64,000 bases of DNA from Selaginella tamariscina (Eukaryota; Streptophyta; Lycopodiopsida; Selaginellales; Selaginellaceae): NCBI GenBank assembly GCA_003024785.1, contig PUQB01000001.1, positions 2,471,431 to 2,535,430 of the forward strand. Direction: 5' to 3'. Below, piece by piece: positions 47,801 to 58,418 of the stretch. Position numbers and translations under genes: made by a program. The notes under the pieces are model-generated. The model did no database searches and was not told where the DNA came from. It saw only the letters and a list, made by a program, of their open reading frames with translations. Each line of letters starts with the position of its first letter. Position 1 is the stretch's first letter.

Positions 47801-48323
47801 AATCCTCCATGGTTCCTGAGAATGTTCCACTCTTGGACAAAGATCTGGAGCTTTACAGGATAACTTGTTGGTTCTCTTGGTGCTGCAAAGCTCTGAGAAG
47901 AAGTCGAAGAGGCCAAACCCTCTGGCGTTGACGAACACGATCGTCGTCGATACCACTGACCGTTTTTAGGAGGCTTGGTAAGGAAGTACTTTACTTTTTG
48001 TTTATCCTAATGGAAGTTTGTGTAGGATGATGATTCAACCGAAGAGTATTCGACTTATGCAGCTTTTGATCGAGCGTCTCAGTAGACCTGGCGACCTAGT
48101 CTGGGATATTAGTTTCGGAACCGGATCATCATTGTTAGCTGCCGTCAAGCTCGGAAGGAATATTATAAGAACCGAGAAGTGTTTCGAACTCTCTAGGTTG
48201 GCAACAAACAAGCTCGCAGAGAACATTAGACCAAAAGAAATACCTACTCAAACACCTCCATGTCCAAGCCTAGCTAGTGGTTCGAGAACTACAGCTTTAC
48301 TTAAGATGAAGAAGAAACTTTAG
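44852..48323 (+). CDS. ParB-like domain fused to beta-class DNA methyltransferase (element 1)
   Basis: Starts MVRASKRLLE at 44852 with a charged tail containing KKRGRGKADPKGKK. A ParB-like region follows: PSVKCIRTRWF, then NPEDLDKLVSLLKKAGYL, and near 45510 DGNHRLQALQKL, the D-G-x-H-R signature of the ParB/sulfiredoxin fold. A long helical middle (45716-46579) follows, then a GT-AG intron (about 46577-46620). The methyltransferase begins near 47210 with the motif IV position NLIILDLPNE. It then has the C-terminal block PKSIRLMQLLIERLSRPGD, WDISFGTGSS and AAVKLGRNIIRTE (48040-48180), very close to the QKP-PGD-DPFxGSGTT-LGR pattern of permuted N4/N6 methylases. DLPN in place of D/S-P-P-Y suggests lost or altered catalysis. 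Many one-base shifts and some stops interrupt the frame. It probably needs array-derived 5' exons. Confidence 0.65.
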
Positions 48324-48533
48324 CTAATGTGTATTGAGTAATAAATTAAGCTAATATAAAAAAGAATAAGGTAGAAATACAACAGTTTTAATAGAATTTT
48401 TTTTTCCGATTGAGGATCAGAAAGAATATTCTAAAATATTCTAGAATATTCTAGAATATTCGAGCCCAGGCCTCCTGGGCCCCAAGCCTCCAAAATGACG
48501 ACACTCACTTTTATTAACAAGAAGATCAAACAT

Positions 48534-49605
48534 CTAAAACTCCTTGGCCATGTGAACCATGGAAAGCGAGAGTTTTACCGTAAGAGTACCATCCTTAAGA
48601 TAGCCACCATGTAGGATTTTCTTCAGTGAAATAAATTGATCGATTCCAGACCATCTGGTAGACTCATCAATCACCTTATGTCAGTAAGCTGCACATGAAT
48701 TCATATAAAATCACGAACAAAGCTTATAAACAAATTGCTTACTTTTGATGTAGTGGGCATACTCTTTAAGAATGCTCAATTTAGCATTCAAGTCATGTCC
48801 AAGAGTTGTATCGGTGACGGCTTTGAGAAACAAAGACAACTAACCACCGTGGGAAGAGTCTTTACGAGCGTACAGTTTCCTGTAAAGTTGTTAAAAGCTA
48901 TTACATAACTCCAAGTGTTAAAACAATAACAAAGTTACCAGTCGAAGCCTGCAGTCATCCATATTCATACATTACGTCCCGCGTGGGCGTGTTCCCATAG
49001 TTGATGTGTGGCAGTACGTCACTTCACATGTCACACAGACATAGTTTGTCAATACAAAATTACCCACACGCACGCACATACACACAATTTATGTACCTTG
49101 AGTTTGTAAAAAATTTTCAGCTTCAGCTTTGAGAGGGCTGACGGCGTCTGTTGAAAGCAATCGAGCCACACATTGTATTGCAAAGTCTACACTCATAGGG
49201 AGTGTCAACAGCTTTTCCAAGCAAGCTTCAATACAACACTCTGATCCACGAGAAGAACATCCAGCAGCTCATGTTGGTTCAGGGTTCCGTTCCAAGGTAC
49301 AGAAATTTTAGAAATTCGATGGTTGCAGTTGCCTCTGCATAGTAAAAGCTTGTTAAATTTGTGTGTCTTTTTACCAAGGAAGAATACCTGATTCACTGTT
49401 TGCTTGGACTTGCAGTCCATTCCACTCGTAAATAGCTGTTTATATCATATATTAACACACACACACACACACAACCCAGATGAAACAACACTCCAGAGTG
49501 AGAGCTAGCATCCATACACACACTCTCATACACGCACAGAACTTTCTTGAAGCACAAAGAGACACACATATGTTCTTTCTCTCTCTTACACACACGCACA
49601 CCTAA
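48534..49605 (-). pseudogene. BTB-BACK-MATH gene, third copy, broken
   Basis: Holds the last MATH exon (KEF end at 48534), the preceding MATH exon with EYAHYIK, a remnant of exon 4 with most of the BACK-MATH linker deleted (near 48950-49020), exon 3 (near 49100-49335, with a short deletion at DKFLS), exon 2, and part of intron 1 up to 49605. BTB exon 1 is missing. The MULE inserted 27 bp beyond its stop codon. The upstream flank of the family is found further right at 49960-50090. Confidence 0.9.
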
Positions 49606-50559
49606 CGTTGTGACTAAAATGGGAATGTCTATAATCTTATTTTTTTAATAATTAATAATTTTAATTATTTAATTTACATTTTTAATATAAAAATAAATTT
49701 TAGAATAATATATATTAAAGAAAGAATATTTCTTAAAATGTATGTTTAAAATATTAATAATTATTAGGTATTAATTAATAGATATAAGTATTAATTAAAG
49801 ATTTTTTTTATATTCTCATTTTTATTATCATTTCCATTTTAATTATAATGTTCATAGTTCTGTGTTAGATTTAGGATAGAAAGTGTTTGACCCAAATCTT
49901 TTTTATGTAGCTCGATGCTTACTTATTCAAATATATTTAGGATGAATAAATCTTAAAGAAACATTCATTTAATGTGTTAACAATATATTTATTAATAATT
50001 TTGATATTTTGGTAGAGGTGTCATAGGTTTTTAACTCCGGAACAATATTTCAAGGATAATGGTGGTTTCCGAAGCAAGTCGAAAGTATGTATGCACATAT
50101 ATATTTTAAAAAAATATGTGTGTGTACTTGTGATAGACATACGTTAAAGTTAACACAGAGAAGAAAGGGAAATGAAATGAATAACTGGCATTAACACGTG
50201 TAAACAAGTTGATAATACTCACACATGGTAAGCTTAAATATAGAACAATAATAATTAATCTTTTAATAATTATTTTCAGCATTTTGTTATAAATTAAGAA
50301 TCTTCTTTGTATACTAAATTTCATTTTGTAATATGCTATCTTTACACTAGGCTAGAGAAAACTATGGTCACCTTTCCCTCCACCCCAATTAAGGTATTAG
50401 ATGGTCGTGTTAGCATAGATTTAACATATGGCGGGAAAGTGTTTGAACGATTGTTATCCAAACAAAATTTATGTGGCTCGATTGTTACTTATTCATCTCA
50501 AATATCATATCTATACCTCGATCCATACTTATTCATCCCAACAAATTTCATATTTTCAT
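49606..50559. other. AT-rich sequence with BTB upstream flank
   Basis: 49605-49860 is AT-rich and unrecognised. 49960-50090 parallels the BTB upstream flank at 31520-31650. 50100-50350 is AT-rich, and 50480-50560 carries the kinesin intron minisatellite in reverse orientation. A block near 49606 (CGTTGTGACTAAAATGGG) is echoed near 50816 (CGTTGTAACTAAAGTGGG), possibly marking element borders. Confidence 0.5.
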
Positions 50560-50745
50560 ATTTGATTTTGCATCTTCCTTCGATAGGTTTTCTTATACTG
50601 GATATTGCTGCCCTATCCATTGTACAAAGCTTGCGTTACCCATTTCGCTTCTTTGTAATACTAATCTATCTATTTCTGTGTAATTAGATGCCATGAACGC
50701 CATCAATGCGATCATCTTTGCATATGGACATGTAATATAACACAC
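50560..50745 (+). pseudogene. Kinesin exon 2-3 fragment, reversed
   Basis: A copy of 11830-11960 in opposite orientation: TTGCTGCCCTATCCATTGTAC and TTTCTGTGTAATTAGATGCC, then ACCGCCATCAATG-like text ending GCATATGGACA at the splice donor. No open frame is left. It completes the set of kinesin fragments that scatter across 33-51 kb. Confidence 0.9.
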
Positions 50746-51337
50746 ACAGAGACACACATACCCGTACATATGTATATATATGGCTACAACAATAAAGAAA
50801 AAGTACTTGGATGCACGTTGTAACTAAAGTGGGCATGATACGTGAAAATGGGAATATAAAATAAATTACTAATTAATACTTAAGTTTTAATTATTAATTA
50901 ATCATTTAATTAATATGTAATTAAGCCTTAAATATTAATTAATTAATTAATCCTTCAATAACCTTACTTAGTAAGGAATATTCCTAAAATATCTTAGAAT
51001 ATTCATATTATTCTAAAAATAGTTTACAATAATGAAAAATACTATCAAACATAATTACAAATGAAATCATTTTCTTATCAACATGTTAATTTTTTATAAA
51101 TACTTTCTTCTAACATACAAGAAATCTCTCATTTTGTCTAAATCATCACTCTCCGGATTAATCAAATCATTTTGGTCAATATCTTGATGTTGTTGCCACC
51201 ACTTAACACTCTCACGAATGCAATTGGGAGTTGCCATCCTTGTTAATACATAAGATGTATAAGAAGGTCTGCATAAAGGCTCATCTAAAAATGACGTTCC
51301 TTAAGAATAATATTATAAAGCGCCCGGTTGCTATCCT
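50746..51337. other. AT-rich spacer before the HAD gene
   Basis: TTAATTAAT-type runs at 50860-50960, then AATATTCC and TTAGAATATTC units near 50985-51030 that recall the AATATTCTAG units at the MULE ends. No gene. This may contain the left border of the second assembly. Confidence 0.4.
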
Positions 51338-52068
51338 TCATTTTATAAAATTCAAATCACGAGAAAGAAAAGCTTCAGGAAATGTATGATACGGTGGATA
51401 CTGCTCACAAAAATTTTCGAGATTCTTCTTTCTGAGGCACGTATCCAAGTAGTTCACTAGCTCATCCATGATATCGGTATCAGAATATGGATCGAAAGTG
51501 ATTGGATGAATACAAGCAATGTTTTGGTTGAGCATAGCCTTCTGAGGAGAGTCGTCTACTACTAAGATATGTGCATTCTTCATTATCCTTAAGCGACTGA
51601 TCTCCCCATGAGTCCCAATTATTCTTTCATTCTTGAAGAAGTATGGCTTGCTTTCCTTTCTTATATTGTGAAATTCGAGAGGTTTATAACATATTCGCTG
51701 GTCAAAAATCCAATCTTTACGAATCACCTCTTCTGCAACACTACAATGTTTCTTAAGTAAATTCAACAGCGGTGTTAAGTTATGAATCTGCATGCATGAC
51801 CAAATCCCCACAAGCGCACCCATCTCCTTAAGCTTTTGAAAGAGACGATCCAACCCTGGACGAAAAATAATATCATATCGAAATTTACCATGACAAGGAA
51901 TGAAATCTCCTTGTTTGATTTCTTTTTTCTATCCTCGGGCCTTTGTCGATGAAGCAGAACACCATTGACATCCAACAACATATGGCCATGAGTAACATGA
52001 GATAGCGTTGCCTCTTGAATACTTTGCAAATCACTTGTTTGCTCCCTTTCACATTTATCCGTTGCCAC
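51338..52068 (-). CDS. FCP1/NLI-interacting-type HAD phosphatase-like protein
   Basis: An FCP1-homology HAD fold. Motif I reads LLDVNGVLLHR at about 51955-51990. Asn replaces the second Asp of D-x-D-G, as in a plant D-x-N-G subgroup, which questions phosphatase activity. FRPGLDRLFQKLKEMG and VGIWSCMQ give motif II, and HILVVDDSPQKAM gives the motif III/IV region (about 51545-51575). The tail YPPYHTFPEAFLSRD ends at 51338. A run of six T on the plus strand (51923-51928) shifts the frame by one base between RKK and EIKQGDFIPCHGKF, after which the fold reads on normally. The true start is probably further upstream (frames to about 52350) but I cannot fix it. It lies 702 bp downstream of the ParB-methyltransferase gene on the same strand. 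Confidence 0.75.
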
Positions 52069-52769
52069 TATTCGTTGCCTATCCCTTCATCATTTAATTG
52101 TACATCATCCTTACAAGATTCAGATATTGCATGCTGAAGAAATTGATTTCGGAACTGAAGCCAATAAAAATGATGATGAAAAAACTGAAGTGGCCCCCAT
52201 GGTAACGATGTTTTGAGCTGCATTATTATCCATTTCCTGCATGAACTCTGTCATTCTGACATGTGGCACAAGAAATTGTCGCCAAACCCCTCTCTTACCT
52301 CATGGCAATGCTGAAAATCCATGTTCTCAATTGTTTCATTACATCTGCAAAATGATAATTAGCTGACCTTAAAATTATCAAGGTATATTATTTACCTTGT
52401 TAATGTGTGACCCATGTTTGAACTAAAAGCTTCATTAATCCTTGAGAATTTATTTTCTGTACAAATATAAAAGAAATATACAAAAATGCCTTATGTTACA
52501 CTCATTTACAACTATTCGTCACTCTAACATTCATAATTCTTCTTCGCTATTACCTTCTGAGTGAGGAAGAAGGTCTAAGCCGCTTGTGAGATGGTTCAAG
52601 ATCTTCCATCTTCTATTGATGTTTCCATGGGTAGTGTGGAATGTTCTGTACTCCTCGAGATAACTTCCGGTCTAATATCTGATTGAAGTTCGTCCAGACT
52701 CCGACATTGAACCAGATTCGTCTTCAGAGCTATCGCACTTATCTGGAGGGAACTTTCTCAAATACTCCT
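52069..52769. other. Junction between HAD and ParB-methyltransferase genes
   Basis: Probably holds 5' exons of the HAD gene (weak minus-strand open pieces near 52080-52360) and the 3' tail of the methyltransferase gene (open pieces such as DELQSDIRPEVISR near 52650-52700). A possible acceptor-donor pair lies near 52340-52400. No independent gene. Confidence 0.4.
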
Positions 52770-55601
52770 TTATGGATTCGTTGGGGTACTCAGTTGAGAA
52801 CCCTCTATCCACTTGTTCAGGTCCTCAACCATGGTCTTATCCTTTTCAACGGCAAACACACATGTATGCCGAAGGTAACACTCCTTCAAGACGGACCCCC
52901 TAGTGCAGTAGTCAAAAACCCACGCATCACTGTGAGGACCCCTGATCAAGTTGACGATGCTCCGTGCCGCTTGACTTGTAATGTTTGGATAACGTACATT
53001 GCCGAATACGTCACTCACCTATCGGTGTATCGGATGGAGGTTCAGGGCCGTTGGAGTGCAAACAGATGCCTGGCCAGTCATTTGGAAGCTTGAAATTGTT
53101 TGGCGCATTCCTAACAACCAAGTGAACAACGTATCAATGCACTTGGGATTAGCATCGTTCATATAAAATCCTGTCCAACGATGTCTATTCTTCTTGGCGA
53201 AGGCGAAGGCAAAAGTATCGGTGACATGAGCAAGAATCAAGAAATAAATACCTGAAAAAGTAGGTATCAGTGAAGAGCGCAAGCATGAATTCAATAATAA
53301 ATACCTTCTATGTATATGCTTGCACGGCTAAGTTTCTCCACCAGATCCTCTAGTGCCCTATCTGTCGAAAGATTTTTTGACACCCGCCGATCCATCACGA
53401 ACAATTGAAACGGTTTCCTACAAGCAGTGATGTTACCCCATAAAGTCTCCGAATCTAACAACAAACATCTGTAGGGCTTGTCGTGATTCGTAGCATCCTC
53501 CTTTATAAGGTTCAATTCGGTTCTCCGCTGCTGAAGGACTGCCATAAGAGAAGGCGTCATCCCAATGTTCTCCTTTTTGGCGTTGGCGTGCAATAGATTC
53601 TTGCCTAGATCTTCCGATTGGTTCACCCATTCGACAAGCATATCATCGTTCGTCACATGCAAATATTTGCTGACCTCTTCATATGTTGAAGTCGAGGTCC
53701 AACCCAGTTTGTGGCAGTGTATTCCCAACCACTCCTTGAAATGCCTGACCGTCTTCAACTCCATTGCCTTGAGATGAAAAGGAGAGGTTGGGCTGCTGTT
53801 ATTAATTTGTAGTTTGCCATCGATCACCAAATCAGCCAAGACTTCCATCTCCTCCATCGTTGTTCCATTTAAAGGCTTCAACCATGTGAGCTTGAAATCG
53901 TTGTCTACATCCTTTGTAGATTGAACAGACTTAGCCTTCGGCGTCTTACTGGGTTTCTTTGCAGACTTTTCTGAGGGCTCCCCTTCACTTGTCTGCTTCT
54001 TCTTCAGTGTTCCTTTTGAAAAGGATTCCATAATCCCCAACCATTTGGCAAAGATCCTATCTTCGGGGCAAGAAATCAACATCATCAGAAAGGATGTTTC
54101 CTTCCCGCCCACCTGGGCAAAATCAACTGCTGCAATTTCTTCAACTCTCTGAGAAAAAGACAGATTAATATACCGGCGAGATAAATCCCGCCCAAACAAT
54201 TTGCTTACCCGGTATTCCGCAGATTGTGTATTCCCTGCGTAGCTCTTTGTGGTCGCTGAAGAGATTCCCACACGGCTCGCGTGTGTTTAAACTTCTCCCA
54301 TATTTTGCTGTTGTAGTGGTTGGTGTCGGCAGCGTCCCATTCCGCCGATAACTTATGGTACTGCTCGATTGTGAGATTCGGCTTAGCTAAAAACGCCGAT
54401 CTTTTTGTCAGCTTCTCACGGGTATGCTCGGAAAGTTTTGTTGCCATCGTTCCTTTGTTGTGTTCATCGAGAAGTCGTTGGGCTGCCGTTATTGTGTGCT
54501 GGCCACTAATGATGTAGTACTTGATAGATTTTTATTCTCCGTCTGAATCTTCATGAGTTGTTCTGGTGTTGTGATCCAGACTTTGTCAGCGCCCTTCCTT
54601 CTTTCATAGTATGGACACAAAACAGCATTATGTGGAACGGTATAAGAATTGTCGTCCTTCATCTTCTCCATGAGCTCAGCTACACGTTCCTGGTTGAGTG
54701 GCCTGTAATTGAAGTTTGGGTTGACGCTGCAATATTTAACCCTACAAGGATAAATCTTTCATCCAACATCATTTCCTTGTGACTTATTGCAGCATGAGAT
54801 GCCACAGGTGCAGCTGACAAAACGATTGATGATTTTCTTTTGCGATCCGAATCAACATGTGTGATCCCCGACTGCAGCTGTTCTAGTGTTCTCGGCACAC
54901 TCTTCCAGCTCCCAAAGCTTCCTAAGCAAATTGAACGTGATCTGTAGAGAACCTGAGACCGAGCCACCCTCTCAATCTCCCTTATGATGTCGCTGTGTTC
55001 TTCTTCAATGTGAAGAGGGACGATTGCTCCACTTGTGATTTTCTGTATTGTGAAGCAATATCTCCTGACAATACACCTACTCGATGAGTCTGAAGATCTT
55101 CGAAGTAGACATCCAGATGGATCCCCTCCATAGATGGGCTTTCGTTGAGTTGAAGAAGAACTCCAAGGTCAACATCATTAGTGAACACGTGAACATCATT
55201 ATCCACAAGTCGACAAAACCACCCGATTAATGTTGTAACTGACGACCTCTGGATCCGAGAACGTGACATTGGATGGAACAAGGCATATCTGTCGAGCATC
55301 GTCCAATCTGGGTTCGCAGCCTGCTTTCGGTGCTTGACTAGCGAATCTACTTTCCATTGTTTTGCTTGTCCATGAGATGTGACAGAGGTTAATTTGACAG
55401 CAACCATGGTTGCTCCAATGCGCTTCCCATTTATCTTAAAATATGGCCAAGTTGATTCCAGAATCCCCCTGCCCATCTCTTCTCCTGCTCTTGTCTTTAA
55501 TGTCACCTCAATTCCACATCTGAATACAAAAATTTAGTTCAAGTATCCGAGTATAACAGATTTTATTTTAATTCTTACCCAGAATTTGACGACGACTCCA
55601 T
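52770..55601 (-). CDS. Second ParB-methyltransferase-like protein (element 2), diverged
   Basis: Starts MESSSNSG at 55601 and an intron follows (about 55520-55577). The N-terminal part (EVTLKTRAGEEMGRG, 55000-55510) is unrecognised. The ParB-like part reads YPCRVKYCSVNPNFNYRPL, then ERVAELMEKMKDD (54660-54740), and after a variable stretch ISGQHTITAAQRLLDEHN (54455-54510), equivalent to the G-x-H-R-x-x-A core. A middle with an SKTPKAK-rich linker (53930-54000) follows. The methyltransferase-like part has LFVMDRR at the motif IV position (about 53390), then the block DVFGNVRYPNITSQAARSIV, WVFDYCTRGS and VFAVEKDK (52840-53018), mirroring the PK-PGD-DxFxTG-E pattern of element 1. Catalytic residues are lost. 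Frame shifts lie near 55030 and 54755 in short A-runs, and others near 54510 and 53020. Less conserved than element 1. Confidence 0.55.
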
Positions 55602-55940
55602 ACTAATGACTCGATCTCCTTGTTTGATTAAATCGTCCTTCTGCAAAATAATACACTATGAATACAAATTATATAAAAACGCACACACACTTGTATAAAC
55701 CCGAATATACAAAAATAATACACAGAGAGAAGTGACGTAATTAACTGTCCGAAGCTCACATTTGTGTAGTGCAAAAAAAGATAACATTTCGTTTTAGAAC
55801 CACCACAAATGTGAGCTCTGGACAGTTTTACATAGATTTAGCTTTTACTCGAAATATTATGATAAGATAGATAAATGATAAATAAAAAATGAGATATGCA
55901 ACTTATATATACTAAACATATATATTCACATGGAAGGTGC

Positions 55941-56160
55941 GGCGGGATTAATCTCGCCACCCTTCAATGCCTCCTGAAAGAGTGGGCGGGATTAATCTCG
56001 CCACCTTTCTGGAGGCCTTGAACGGGAGTGCGGAATTAATCCCACCCTTCTCGTCTCAGAGAGAACTGGGCAGGATTTATTTCTCACACCCCTTCAGTGA
56101 CTCCAGAAAGGCGGGATTAATCTCGCCCACCATGTAAGGGATGGTGAAATTAATCCCACC
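55941..56160. repeat. Left cluster of 18-bp palindromes
   Basis: Six copies or near copies of GGCGGGATTAATCCCGCC, for example at 55941, 55985, 56029, 56110 and 56143, spaced about 33-44 bp. Many have the variant ATTAATCTCGCC. They lie about 340 bp upstream of the start of the second ParB-methyltransferase gene, where its promoter should be. Confidence 0.95.
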
Positions 56161-56219
56161 ACCCTTCTCAGTTCCCTCCATTGGTATTTTGTAAACCTTT
56201 TTCGTCTCAGACAGAGTTA

Positions 56220-56295
56220 GTAAAGGGGCTTAGCGTGTGTGCGAGAGATAAAATTAATAAATAAAAAATTATACAGATAAAAACACACACATATA

Positions 56296-56346
<51 letters not shown>

Positions 56347-56723
56347 GTATGTATAGGAGTGTACGTGTGTGTGCAAGAGATAGATAAATAAATAAAATTA
56401 TACAATACTGGTACACATAATATATGTGTATATATGTACATAGGTATATATATGCGTGTATATGTATATCGTGTGTATGCGTGTGAGCGAAACAAATAAA
56501 ATCATACAGATAAACAAACACACACACACACATATATATACACAGGAGTGTGCGTGTGTGTGCGAAAGATAAAACTAATAAATAAATAAAATTATATAGA
56601 TAACACACACATATATATGTGTGTATATAGATATATAACCCATAAGAAGAAAGAGAGAGTCTGTGAATATATAAGCATATATATAAAACTAGTGTTGTAT
56701 ACTATTTGTTAATATGCATTGAT

Positions 56724-56767
<44 letters not shown>

Positions 56768-57070
56768 GTGTAGCAGTGTGCGTGTGTGGGAGAGATAGAT
56801 CAATAAAAAAAAATTATATAGATACTGGTACACATAATATATGTATGTATATATGTATATAGGTATATATATATATGTGTATATGTATATCGTGTGTATG
56901 CTGTGTGAGTGAAACAAATAAAATCATACAGATAAACAAACACACCCACACACACATATATATACACAGGAGTGTGCGTGTGTGTGCGAGAATAGATCAA
57001 TAAATAAAATTATACGCACACCTATACATATATACATACATACATATACACACACCCACACACACAGATC
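56220..57070. repeat. Tandem duplication of a microsatellite-rich unit, about 420 bp
   Basis: The text GGTATATATATG...GTATATCGTGTGTATG, then ACAGATAAACAAACACAC and GGAGTGTGCGTGTGTG, occurs near 56440-56570 and again near 56860-56990. A related third part lies at 56280-56400. The repeat contains (TA)n, (CA)n and GAGAGATA runs. Long reading frames here are low-complexity translations. Confidence 0.8.
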
Positions 57071-57289
57071 TCACTGTGTGCACAGCCGCCGCCGTCTTGA
57101 AACCCTAAGAATATACCTAAACCCTAAAGGAATTAAATATATATATTAACCCTAATAGAATATTCCTTCTGAGAATATACTTAAACCCTAAAAAGAATAA
57201 AATATAGATTCGCCCTAAACGAATATTCTTTCATTATATTATTAGCGCGTGCGTGTGCGTGGGTGTATCACATACACCCCAAAAATATA

Positions 57290-58185
57290 AATCATGCAGG
57301 GATTTAACATGTGTGTCCATGAGAGTGTTAAAGTTTCATGTGTATCAATACATACATACACACATAGTTTTATACACATAGACATACATACATATTAGTA
57401 CATAATATTAGAGAGACAGAGTACATATTATGGATCATATTGTGTATGTTTGAGAGAAGAGAGACAGTACATATTAACATGGATCATGCATGGTGTGTAT
57501 GCATGAGAAAGAGAGAGAGTGTTAAAGTATTAAATTCATACACATTGCATATATTAATACACATATATACATACACACGTGTATACACACAGACATACAT
57601 ACATATTACATGGGTTTAGGGTTTTGGATTTAGGATGGATCATGCATGGTGTGTATGTATGAGAGAAGAGAGAGTGTTGAAAAATTATTTTTGTACACAT
57701 TGCATATATTAGTACACATGTATACTTACACATATTATACACAGATATACATACATAGTATATGAGAGAAGAGAGACAGTACATATTATGGATCATGCAT
57801 GGTATGTATTATACACACAGACATACATACATATTAGTACATAATATTAGAGAGACCGAGTACATATTATAGATCATGCATGGTGTGTATGTTTGAGAGA
57901 AGAGAGACAGTACATATTAACATGGATCATGCATGGTGTGTATGTATGAGAGAAAGAGAGAAAGTACACATTATACATACAGAGTACACATATATACATA
58001 CACATGTGTATACACACAGACATACATACATATTACATGAGTAAATTCATTTGTTACATATTAGGGTTTAGGGTTTAGGGTTTAGGGATGGATCATGCAT
58101 GGTGTGAAGAGAGAGTGTTGAAAAATTATTTTTGTACACACATGTATACACAGGGTTTAGGGTTTAGGGTTTAGGGTTTGTCCCA
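57290..58185. repeat. Tandem repeat with GGATCATGCATGGTGTGTATG units
   Basis: About six units containing GGATCATGCATGGTGTG, with flanking GAGAGAAGAGAGACAGTACA and CATACATACATATTA text, at about 57481, 57637, 57790, 57869, 57924 and 58090. Spacing is irregular (55-155 bp). Telomere-like repeats are embedded in it. Confidence 0.8.
58062..58180. repeat. Interstitial telomeric repeats (TTTAGGG)
   Basis: Three to four perfect TTTAGGG units at 58062-58087 and four more at about 58152-58180, with further degenerate ones at 57613-57635. They carry the Arabidopsis-type telomere sequence, on the G-rich strand. Confidence 0.95.
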
Positions 58186-58418
58186 ACAAGCTTAATATAA
58201 ATATTACACATGTAAATTCAATGTGTTACATACACACAGATTGAGTACATATATCATACATGCGTTGAACATGATGTTTTAATAAAGAAGCAACATATTT
58301 CTTCAGTTTTTTTAGGGTTGTGCATGTGTGTGCATATGTGTTTTTGTAAGTTCTGTAATGCGTGTGTAAATTTATGATTGTGTTTATATATGTGTGCAAA
58401 ACAAACATCGAATAATTA

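Larger units (their letters stand above)
39574..48506. mobile_element. 8.9-kb MULE-type DNA transposon with ParB-methyltransferase cargo
   Basis: Both ends are flanked by ACTTTTATT (39565-39573 and 48507-48515). A 9-bp target duplication is the Mutator hallmark. Outside it the host sequence is continuous with the BTB 3' flank seen uninterrupted at 29860-29890. The termini are weak inverted repeats: GGAGGCTT lies within 40 bases of each end, followed by several AATATTCTAG units. The left arm encodes the transposase (-) and the right arm a ParB-methyltransferase-like protein (+). A repeat array lies between them. A solo LTR interrupts the left arm. Confidence 0.85.

Noticed and set aside
56207-57000. 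Frames of 60-130 codons rich in Tyr, Ile, His and Thr
   Set aside because: Translations of tandem TA/CA repeats. They appear in several frames at once.
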